Source: Planctomycetota bacterium
GTDB lineage: Bacteria > Planctomycetota > Planctomycetia > Pirellulales > Pirellulaceae
NCBI GenBank assembly: GCA_017303505.1
Contig: JAFLCP010000049.1
Location: 1-48,403 of the forward strand
DNA: 48,403 nucleotides
Direction: 5' to 3'
Made by a program: the position numbers and the translations under genes. Positions 42,096 through 48,403 of this stretch are shown here, in pieces. The first letter of the stretch is position 1. Each line of letters begins with the position of its first letter. Below the pieces are notes generated by a model. That model saw nothing but the letters and a program-made list of their open reading frames with translations, searched no databases and was not told where the DNA came from.

Positions 42096-43130
42096 ATGAA
42101 GCTCCGCCTTGGGTTGATCGGATTGGGCAAAGATTGGCAGACACGTCATTTGCCAGCATTGCGTTTGCTACAGGATCGCTTTGAAGTACGCGCCGTCTAT
42201 AGTTCTGTCTCGCTCTTTGCGGACCAAGTGGCCCGAGAACTGCGAGCCGAACGAGTCGATGGTTATCGAGACTTGGTTGAGCGAGAAGATGTCGACGCCA
42301 TCATGATGCTCGAAGCCGATTGGTATGGTCTGTTGCCATTGATGGCGGCTTGCGATGCAGGGAAAGCGGTCTATTGCAGTTCAGAAATCGATTTCGAACC
42401 GGCGGCAGCTGCTGAACTCAAACGACGCGTCGACCAAGCTGGTATCGCCTTTATGTCGGAGCTTCCACGGCGATTTGCCCCAGCGACACTGCGGCTAAAA
42501 GAACTTATTGCAACGCGCTTGGGCCATCCACGTCTACTATTTTGTCATCGCCGATTGCCGGCCGAAACGGGCGATCATTCGCGTTCGGCTCGTTCGCTCA
42601 ATGCACGCTCCGATCGTGAACTCATCGAACTGATCGATTGGTGTCGTTATATCGTCGGCCACGACCCGAATTGGGTGCAGGCGGTTTGGCATCCCAGCAT
42701 TCACGACAGCATCACGGCCGATTACCAAATCATCAGTTTGGATTTTTCGCAGGGCGACGACAACCGCCGCCGCACTTTAGCACAAATTAGTTGCGGTGCT
42801 TACATCCCATCGTCATGGCACGAAGCCATCGCGTTTCGTCCCCCAGCCGCAGTGCAAGTCTGTTGCGAAAAGGGCTTAGCCTTTGTGGACCTGCCAAGCG
42901 GTTTGGTATGGTTTGATGAAGCGGGCCGTCATCAAGAGTCCCTCGATAGTGAACTTCCCGTTGGCCAACAATTGCTCACACAATTCCATCGAGCCGTTAC
43001 CAGCTTGCTCCGAAAAGTTGGCGATTTGGAAGACGCCTATCGCGCACTCAGTACCCTGGAAGGTGCGCAACGAAGTATGCGTGAAGGAATACGCGTCCAA
43101 CTCGATTTCAATCGAGAAGAAAACGCTTAG
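42096..43130 (+). CDS. Gfo/Idh/MocA-type oxidoreductase-like protein
   Basis: This protein of about 344 residues has the N-terminal Rossmann domain of the Gfo/Idh/MocA family. It begins MKLRLGLIGLGKDW, where the glycine motif G-x-G-x-x-W departs from G-x-G-x-x-G. A C-terminal beta-sheet domain follows. The usual catalytic EKP is replaced: AGKAVYCSSEIDFEP has S-S where E-K should be, around residues 95-96. It may therefore bind a nucleotide or sugar without the standard dehydrogenase chemistry. The frame opens at TTG 42078, with ATGs at 42084 and 42096; the latter matches the family N-terminus. It is followed by a DUF6265 gene on the same strand. Confidence 0.78.
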   Translation: MKLRLGLIGLGKDWQTRHLPALRLLQDRFEVRAVYSSVSLFADQVARELRAERVDGYRDLVEREDVDAIMMLEADWYGLLPLMAACDAGKAVYCSSEIDFEPAAAAELKRRVDQAGIAFMSELPRRFAPATLRLKELIATRLGHPRLLFCHRRLPAETGDHSRSARSLNARSDRELIELIDWCRYIVGHDPNWVQAVWHPSIHDSITADYQIISLDFSQGDDNRRRTLAQISCGAYIPSSWHEAIAFRPPAAVQVCCEKGLAFVDLPSGLVWFDEAGRHQESLDSELPVGQQLLTQFHRAVTSLLRKVGDLEDAYRALSTLEGAQRSMREGIRVQLDFNREENA

Positions 43131-43174
43131 CCCTGTAGTCCATATTCCAATTCATGCAACGTTCGTATTTCTGT

Positions 43175-43180
43175 AGGTGA
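43175..43180 (+). promoter_or_regulatory. Ribosome binding site deciding the DUF6265 start
   Basis: AGGTGA lies 8 nt before the ATG at 43189. It argues against the in-frame GTG at 43177, which lies inside the site. Confidence 0.55.
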
Positions 43181-43188
43181 TTTCTCCT

Positions 43189-43728
43189 ATGTCCATTCAT
43201 AGCCGGTTGGTGTCTTGGGTGTCATTGTTGTCGCTTTGCCTTTTCACATTTCATGTATCGGCGAGCGAGCCACTTACAGAACACATCCGCAAACTCGGAG
43301 CCAGCAAACCAACTCCAACGACCATTGAAAATATGAAATGGTTGGCTGGAACTTGGCGCGGGAAGGGAATGGGAGGTGAGGTGGAAGAGATTTGGAGCGA
43401 GCCACAAAACGGCGTGATGATGGGAATGTTCCGCTTCATGCAAGATGGTAAACTTCAAATGCTCGAGATGATGACACTCGCCGAAAAAGATGGCGTGATT
43501 TCATTGAAGGTTAAGCACTTTTCGCCTGACTTGGTCGCTTGGGAAGAAAAAGAAAAGTTTGTCGAGTTTCCATGGATCGAGAAAGATGACAAAGGGTGTT
43601 ACTTCGAAGGCATCACCTTCGCACCGGAAGGGAACAAGCTCGCGATCTATGTGGCCATGAAAGGTAAAGAAGGCAAAATCGACGAAATCCGTTTTGATTT
43701 CGAAAAAGTCACAGCCGCAGCCAAATAA
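43189..43728 (+). CDS. Secreted DUF6265-like protein
   Basis: The product of about 179 residues has a signal peptide (LVSWVSLLSLCLFTFHVSA) ending near VSA-SEP. The mature domain resembles DUF6265: MKWLAGTWRGKGMGGEVEEI, then SEPQNGVMMGMFRFMQDGKL and a series of beta strands. The pattern fits a lipocalin-like barrel distantly similar to DUF1579. No function is established. It sits 58 nt after the Gfo/Idh-like gene on the same strand, so it may be in the same operon. Confidence 0.75.
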   Translation: MSIHSRLVSWVSLLSLCLFTFHVSASEPLTEHIRKLGASKPTPTTIENMKWLAGTWRGKGMGGEVEEIWSEPQNGVMMGMFRFMQDGKLQMLEMMTLAEKDGVISLKVKHFSPDLVAWEEKEKFVEFPWIEKDDKGCYFEGITFAPEGNKLAIYVAMKGKEGKIDEIRFDFEKVTAAAK

Positions 43729-43826
43729 AGCTGCCCTCCAATCAGCCGCCTTTCCTCAGAGGCCGTATCCACCAGCGCTTAGCAATTTGCGATGCCACTC
43801 CCGCTCGCACTTTAGAAAGAACTAAA

Positions 43827-44819
43827 ATGGCAGCCAACCTGACACCCCAATATCACAAGGCCGAAGCCGCTTTCCGCCAAGCCCAAACGCCCGAAGAAGA
43901 ACTGCAATGGCTGCAGGTCATGCTGCGCGAGATTCCCAAACATAAGGGAACCGACAAAATGCAGGCTGATCTGAAAGCCAAGATCAGCAAGCTCAAGACG
44001 GACGTTCAAAAGAAAGCCTCGGCGCCGGTCAAAGCGAACAAAATTCCGCGACAAGGTGCAGGTCGAGTTCTGCTGGTTGGAGCCCCCAACGCGGGCAAGA
44101 GCGCACTGCTGAAAGCGCTCACCCGAGCAACTCCGGAAGTGGCTCCTTATCCTTTTACCACTCAATCGCCTCAACCGGGCATGATGTTGTTTGAAGATGT
44201 GCCGATACAATTGATCGACTTGCCGCCGATCAGTGCCGACTTCTTCGACCTGGGAACGTTGAATCTTGTCCGCGGCGCAGATGTCGTGTGGCTCGTCATC
44301 GATGTGGCGAGTGATACCGTCATCGAAGATACACAAGCCGTTCTCGAAAAATTTAGTGAAGGCAAAACCAAACTTGGTAACGACACCGCCTTGGACGAAG
44401 AAGACATTGGCGTGAGCTACACGGCAACACTCGTTGTGTACAACAAATGCGATGTCCCAGATGCCCAAGATCGTTTGGCCGCTATTCGCGAGTTTCTTCC
44501 GCTGAGTTATCCATTCCTCGAAGTTAGTGCCGAGAGTGGTGCGGGGCTCGATGATCTGCGACGTTGGACCTTTGAGAAGTTGGATGTGGTGCGAGTTTAC
44601 ACCAAACATCCCAAACAAAAAGAACCCGATATGTCCAAGCCCTTCACGATCAAACGGGGCGAGACCTTGGTAGAAGTGGCCGAGCAAGTCCATCATGAAA
44701 TGGCTGCCGCGCTGAAAGGAGCCAGAGTCTGGGGCAAGTCTTTACACGCAGGTACTCCTGTCAAACCCGACTATCAACCCGAAGACAAAGATGTGGTTGA
44801 GTTGAATGCAGGTTCTTAA
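43827..44819 (+). CDS. TGS-domain GTPase, Obg/DRG-like
   Basis: The 330-residue protein starts with a helical region (about residues 1-70). A G domain follows, with G1 in GAPNAGKSALL near 90, a G3-like DLPPISADFFD near 131 and G4 in VVYNKCDVPD near 210. A C-terminal TGS domain covers about residues 262-330 and contains MSKPFTIKRGETLVEVAEQV. The architecture is that of DRG/Obg-type GTPases linked to ribosome or RNA binding. The G3 motif reads D-L-P-P in place of D-x-x-G, which could change hydrolysis. A long antisense frame over the gene is a shadow. It is followed by polX with a 55-nt gap. Confidence 0.85.
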   Translation: MAANLTPQYHKAEAAFRQAQTPEEELQWLQVMLREIPKHKGTDKMQADLKAKISKLKTDVQKKASAPVKANKIPRQGAGRVLLVGAPNAGKSALLKALTRATPEVAPYPFTTQSPQPGMMLFEDVPIQLIDLPPISADFFDLGTLNLVRGADVVWLVIDVASDTVIEDTQAVLEKFSEGKTKLGNDTALDEEDIGVSYTATLVVYNKCDVPDAQDRLAAIREFLPLSYPFLEVSAESGAGLDDLRRWTFEKLDVVRVYTKHPKQKEPDMSKPFTIKRGETLVEVAEQVHHEMAAALKGARVWGKSLHAGTPVKPDYQPEDKDVVELNAGS

Positions 44820-44863
44820 CCGATTCCAACTAATTGTCGCAACAAACTAGCGCTGAACATTGC

Positions 44864-44868
44864 GGGAG
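44864..44868 (+). promoter_or_regulatory. Ribosome binding site deciding the polX start
   Basis: GGGAG lies 6 nt before the ATG at 44875, favouring it over the upstream TTG at 44860. Confidence 0.5.
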
Positions 44869-44874
44869 TGGTCG

Positions 44875-46614
44875 ATGGATAACGAATTGATTGCAAGCCA
44901 CTTCGACGAAATGGCTGAGCTATTAGAAATTCGTGGCGAAAGCACGTTTCGCGTACGGGCTTATCGAAACGGGGCCAAATCGATTCGCGATTTGACCGAA
45001 TCAGTAGCGTCCATCTTGGCGGACCCGAACCGCAAACTCACCGATTTGCCTACGATCGGAGATGCCATTTCTGAAAAGTGCAAGGTTTTGCTGGAAACAG
45101 GCAAGATCCCGCAACTGGAAGAATTGCGCAAAGAAGTTCCCGCTGGTTTACTGCAGATCATGCGCGTACCTGGTTTAGGCGCCAAGAAAGCCAAAGCGTT
45201 ATACGAATCGCTCAACATTACCAACATCGACGAGTTGCGAGCAGCCTGCGAACAAAAGAAAGTGCGCGAGCTGAAAGGTTTCGCCGCCAAAACAGAAGAG
45301 TCCATTTTGAAGTCGTTGGATCAATTGGCTTCGACATCAGCCCGCATGCTCTTGGATGAAGCCTCGTACTTGGTTGAATCGCTGCGCAAACATCTGCAAG
45401 TGATACCGTCGATCAAACAATTGGAATTTGCAGGGAGTTATCGACGCGGGAAAGAGACGGTAGGGGATCTCGATATTGTGATTGTATCCAAGCATCCGGA
45501 TGCAGCGATGGATCAACTGAATAGCTTCCCACGGCTACAAGAGGTGCTAGCACGCGGCGATACCAAGATGTCGATTCGCGTACATGGTGGATTTCAAGTG
45601 GATATGCGCGTGGTTCCCGCCGAGTCGTTTGGGGCAGCCATGCAATATTTCACGGGCTCCAAAGAACACAATGTGGAAATTCGTGGTCGCGCGAAGAAGC
45701 TGGGTTTGCGAATCAATGAATATGGCGTGTATCGCGAAGAGGACCTAGACCATCCGATCGCTGGTGAAACCGAAGAATCGGTATATGCTGCTGTGCAGTT
45801 ACCGTGGATTGCACCTGAGCTGCGTGAGAGTCGCGGTGAGTTTGAGATGGCAGAGCAGGGGAGGTTACCCCAACTGATCACCTTGGCTGATCTGCGCGGT
45901 GACTTGCACATGCACACGACCGCAACCGATGGCGAGAACACATTGGAAGAGATGGTTGCTGCCGCACAAGCTCGCGGCTGGGAATACATCGCCATTACAG
46001 ATCATTCGCAACGTGTATCGGTGGCCCGCGGCTTAGATGGAACGCGTTTGCGTGCTCAGTGGCAAGAGATCGATCGATTGAATGAAAAACTGGAAGGTCG
46101 TTTTTGGATCTTCAAAGGGATTGAATGTGACATCTTGGAAAAAGGTGGCATGGACCTTCCAGATGATGTGTTGGCTGAAGCCGATTGGGTATTGGCGAGC
46201 GTACACTTCGGTCAACAGCAACCGCGCGAGCAAATCACCGATCGAATTTTGGGCGCGATCCGCCATCCTTCGGTGAGTTGTGTAGCGCATCCGACCGGTC
46301 GTTTGTTAGGGCGTCGTCCACCTTATGAAGTGGACCTTGATGCTGTGATGCAGGCTGCCCAAGAACATGGCAAGCTGTTGGAACTCAACAGCAATCCAGC
46401 GCGATTGGATTTGCATGATATTCATTGTCAGATGGCCGCTGCGCGTGGCATCCCGTTGGTCATCAATTCCGATGCCCATTCGATCCATCATTTTGACTTG
46501 CTCAAGTTCGGTATTCTTACTGCCCGTCGCGCTCAACTGGAAGCAACCGCTGTCTGGAACACTTTGTCATGTGATGAGCTGAAGAAACGCCTTGCGAATC
46601 TCAAGCAGCCTTAA
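44875..46614 (+). CDS. polX: DNA polymerase X with PHP 3'-5' exonuclease domain
   Basis: The product of about 579 residues is a bacterial PolX. An N-terminal helix-hairpin-helix region (about residues 1-160) contains LPTIGDAISEK and VPGLGAKKAKALYE. The nucleotidyltransferase palm shows GSYRRGKETVGDLDIVIVS with two metal-binding aspartates near residues 198-200. A C-terminal PHP domain spans about 335-570, with RGDLHMHTTATDGENT, AITDHSQ and NSDAHSIHHFD. It fills short gaps during base excision repair and trims 3' ends with the PHP nuclease. The ATG at 44875 is used. The gene is the last of a possible run with the GTPase. Confidence 0.93.
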   Translation: MDNELIASHFDEMAELLEIRGESTFRVRAYRNGAKSIRDLTESVASILADPNRKLTDLPTIGDAISEKCKVLLETGKIPQLEELRKEVPAGLLQIMRVPGLGAKKAKALYESLNITNIDELRAACEQKKVRELKGFAAKTEESILKSLDQLASTSARMLLDEASYLVESLRKHLQVIPSIKQLEFAGSYRRGKETVGDLDIVIVSKHPDAAMDQLNSFPRLQEVLARGDTKMSIRVHGGFQVDMRVVPAESFGAAMQYFTGSKEHNVEIRGRAKKLGLRINEYGVYREEDLDHPIAGETEESVYAAVQLPWIAPELRESRGEFEMAEQGRLPQLITLADLRGDLHMHTTATDGENTLEEMVAAAQARGWEYIAITDHSQRVSVARGLDGTRLRAQWQEIDRLNEKLEGRFWIFKGIECDILEKGGMDLPDDVLAEADWVLASVHFGQQQPREQITDRILGAIRHPSVSCVAHPTGRLLGRRPPYEVDLDAVMQAAQEHGKLLELNSNPARLDLHDIHCQMAAARGIPLVINSDAHSIHHFDLLKFGILTARRAQLEATAVWNTLSCDELKKRLANLKQP

Positions 46615-46682
46615 TTCAGCTGCGGCAACCGCCGTAGTTCGCAATTTCTTCATTGCGAGCGTTGCTGTTTCTCGCATGCGCT

Positions 46683-46800
46683 GAACCGCGAAAAACACGA
46701 AAGTCGCGAAAAGGGAAAGCGGCCGCTTTCGACCAACGCGACCGCCGTGCAATGGATCAGTTCTCACCTCTTTTTGCGTCTTTCGCTCTTTTCACGGTTC
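46683..46800. repeat. Inverted repeat pair around a 16-bp palindrome
   Basis: The left arm at 46683-46713 begins GAACCGCGAAAAACACGAAA. The right arm at 46770-46800 is its imperfect reverse complement and ends TTTTCACGGTTC. Between them GAAAGCGGCCGCTTTC (46715-46730) is a perfect palindrome. The arms resemble a dispersed planctomycete-type intergenic repeat, here as two opposing copies. Confidence 0.65.
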
Positions 46801-46935
46801 CATCAGACGACGAATCAATTCGTAGTACTTCTAGCCTGCGGCTTTTGATGATGTTTTTATATTCAGGGCCGGACGAATGCACATTCCTTCGCATTGACAG
46901 TCTCGGTCGACGCAATCGTTTGGCCCGTGGCCGAA

Positions 46936-46962
46936 GGCTAGGCGTACTACCGTTTGATGCTC
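46936..46962. repeat. Dispersed repeat, copy 2 (first copy at 15462-15488)
   Basis: GGCTAGGCGTACTACCGTTT and the following GATGCTC match the copy near 15.5 kb in 25 of 27 positions. Confidence 0.65.
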
Positions 46963-47036
46963 GATCGGCACAGACCCAATAGGTGTACTGTCGCAGATAC
47001 GGTCCCTATTAGTGCAGCGTTCAGCCCAGGGAGAAT

Positions 47037-47054
47037 GAACCGCGAAAAACGCGA
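47037..47054. repeat. Third copy of the GAACCGCGAAAAAC repeat
   Basis: GAACCGCGAAAAACGCGA matches the left arm of the inverted repeat at 46683 with one substitution. Confidence 0.55.
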
Positions 47055-47426
47055 ATTTGGAAGAGGGGTCGAGCAAAGAAACGGTTTCCGCTATTTCTTA
47101 GCAATTTATGCTGCCGCTAATAGAAAAACCGCCCCAAGACATGACCACGGCGAACGATTGACTATGTCTCAGTATAAGCAAGCCTGAGTCACAATGAGTT
47201 GCACCAACATCAATCACACACATACAATTGGATCTGGTAACTTATGGTTAGCTTCGTGCTACTTAGGTAGTGCATCATATCCAGCCCAATCCTCCTTGGG
47301 ATGTTGCCCCTTTACGAATCGAATTAACACAAAAGGAAATCCATCCAGCGGAAACACGTCCTTTGCATCGTTGTTCCGAGCACTGGCGCAAATAAGCAGA
47401 AAAGATTAGATCTAACTGTAAGGATC

Positions 47427-48188
47427 ATGTTGATGACTAAAACATTGCCACCTTGGTTGCCTCAATCGTACAAAACTCTTGTTTCCGACCAACTCACCCA
47501 TCAATTTCGTCATAAGAACACAGGGACTACGATTTGGACATTTGGGAGCTTAAATCCCTCTGACGAAAACTATCTCTTTAAATTGGTCAGCATCGATGGC
47601 AAGATGGTTCCTCTAAGTTCTGCCACTGCAGGCTTTGGCATTACAGAACTCGTTACTACCCGAGACACCCCCGAGTCCTTAGCCAATACAGATCTCCATT
47701 TTGCATTTGCGAGATCTGAGGATGGCGATTTTCTGTTCTTCAACGGTAACGCTCAAGCCAGCATCTGGCTCTTCCGACACGACGAACAGTCCGCATCAGA
47801 GGTCGCCGCTAGTTTTGACAAGTGGATCAATAAGGCCACTTCATGTACCGGCAAAGTTGTTGGTTCTAACCTCAGTAACGCAAGCATTCCAATCGTTGGT
47901 ACTTGGAGAGCACATCGATCTCCCATTTTTTCGCAAAGGTTGATTGATGCGCTACCTGTAATCGAGATCACCGCTGATGGACGCTGGATCGAGACTTTCG
48001 AAAAAAGAAATATTAAGTACGAGGGAACGGCAGAACTGAAGATGGGTAAGCCTCCGCAATTGATCGTAGGCATAAATGGACGTATCCGTCGATACAAAAT
48101 TACTTCTACAACGGATACGTCATTGACGCTTATGGGACCGGACTCGGCGGACTCGGTGGAGCACATCCGAGTCAATCCTTCCGCATAG
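47427..48188 (+). CDS. Unrecognised protein, possibly SUKH-like N-terminal domain
   Basis: I do not recognise this 253-residue protein with confidence. The first ~145 residues (PPWLPQSYKTLVSDQL, then DGDFLFFNGNAQASIWLFRHD and VAASFDKWI) have the layout of SMI1/KNR4 (SUKH) domains: an acidic loop, a hydrophobic strand, then HD and an SF-x-x-WI helix. The remaining ~100 residues are beta-rich (GTWRAHRS, VIEITADGRWIETF, IRRYKI) and look like a small barrel that ends many bacterial secreted or immunity-type proteins. There is no signal peptide. The start at 47427 is tentative because a second Met follows two codons later. It stands alone after a repeat-bearing spacer. Confidence 0.6.
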   Translation: MLMTKTLPPWLPQSYKTLVSDQLTHQFRHKNTGTTIWTFGSLNPSDENYLFKLVSIDGKMVPLSSATAGFGITELVTTRDTPESLANTDLHFAFARSEDGDFLFFNGNAQASIWLFRHDEQSASEVAASFDKWINKATSCTGKVVGSNLSNASIPIVGTWRAHRSPIFSQRLIDALPVIEITADGRWIETFEKRNIKYEGTAELKMGKPPQLIVGINGRIRRYKITSTTDTSLTLMGPDSADSVEHIRVNPSA

Positions 48189-48403
48189 TGCTGTAGTGTT
48201 ACAAGATGAACTTGATATCGAGATTCCGACGATTAGGCAGATTCGTTGAGGATACTGCACAGCGTGACGGTGCGGTTATTCGACCTAGCCTGGACATGCC
48301 AAACAAGTGAAGAAATCGCTTCAGCACTTTCTTCATATGGTATGGTGCAGCTAGAAAAGCCCCCCCAAAAAAGCATTAATGCAGCACGCGATTGTCTGCA
48401 TCT

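Larger units (their letters stand above)
46615..47426. other. Intergenic region with repeats, 812 bp
   Basis: No ORF here resembles a protein. The region holds an inverted pair of GAACCGCGAAAAA repeats, a 16-bp perfect palindrome, the second copy of a dispersed repeat and a third GAACCGCGAAAAACGCGAA copy at 47037-47054. A 6-bp hairpin, CGCAAT/ATTGCG at 46640-46657, follows polX but has no T-run. Confidence 0.6.

Noticed and set aside
43812-44696. A 294-residue minus-strand frame over the TGS GTPase gene
   Set aside because: It is an antisense shadow of a gene whose G1, G4 and TGS motifs are unmistakable. Its own sequence has no recognisable domain.
46954-47187. A 77-residue frame in the spacer after polX
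   Set aside because: It spans the dispersed repeats (the NREKREF part is the GAACCGCGAAAAAC repeat) and has no Shine-Dalgarno or family resemblance.
48196-48310. Short frames at the right edge (18 codons from GTG 48196, 35 codons from ATG 48206)
   Set aside because: Both are too short, overlap each other and lack a Shine-Dalgarno. The flanking gene may continue beyond the window but cannot be judged.

Overview
The window looks like a chromosomal segment of a Planctomycetota bacterium, probably close to the Pirellulales. This is an inference from gene content: two secreted sulfatases, a GlmX-type (TIGR03991) acyltransferase protein, DUF1579, DUF6265 and TIGR03545/TIGR03546 proteins, and isolated murB and ftsQ-like genes outside a full division cluster. 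Base composition is close to 50% GC and many starts lack a strong Shine-Dalgarno. No rRNA, tRNA, CRISPR array, prophage or insertion sequence was recognised.

Layout. 0.2-7.3 kb: a ThrE-like exporter, a hemolysin-III family membrane protein coupled to a sulfatase whose last domain is split off by a frameshift, a CNNM/CorC-type membrane protein, and malate dehydrogenase with its own promoter and terminator. 7.5-12.8 kb: an arsenosugar biosynthesis locus (arsM, arsS, a fused TIGR04282-TIGR04283 protein, then a DUF1579 protein), divergent from a TVP38/TMEM64 membrane protein. 13.0-15.3 kb: a large arylsulfatase. 15.3-16.5 kb: a gene-free repeat island with heptamer tandem repeats, hairpins and a 235-bp tandem duplication studded with the palindrome GGTGCCTGGCACC. 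16.5-22.9 kb: the mutagenesis cassette imuA-imuB-dnaE2, with imuA and imuB overlapping by about 170 nt. 22.9-23.7 kb: a gene-free stretch with a candidate small RNA on the minus strand.

23.7-28.1 kb: a DPM1-like glycosyltransferase, a hemerythrin-like protein, GlmX, then metF behind a leader with three hairpins, and a convergent Nudix hydrolase. 28.4-35.7 kb: an EboD-like sugar-phosphate cyclase and a convergent addB-addA recombination nuclease pair. 36-39.1 kb: the TIGR03546-TIGR03545 pair. 39.1-41.7 kb (minus strand): a thioredoxin-like protein, a MurB homologue lacking expected catalytic residues, and an FtsQ-like protein. 42-46.6 kb: a Gfo/Idh/MocA-type protein without the EKP motif, a secreted DUF6265 protein, a TGS-domain GTPase and DNA polymerase X. 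46.6-48.4 kb: a repeat-bearing spacer and an unrecognised two-part protein.

Themes. DNA repair and mutagenesis are well represented (ImuA/ImuB/DnaE2, AddAB, PolX, possibly Nudix), as are arsenic biotransformation and sulfated-polymer degradation. The points most worth checking are the candidate minus-strand RNA near 23.1 kb, the metF leader, the MurB homologue, the repeat island and the frameshifted sulfatase. No clearly undescribed multi-gene system was found; the candidates are small and are stated as such.
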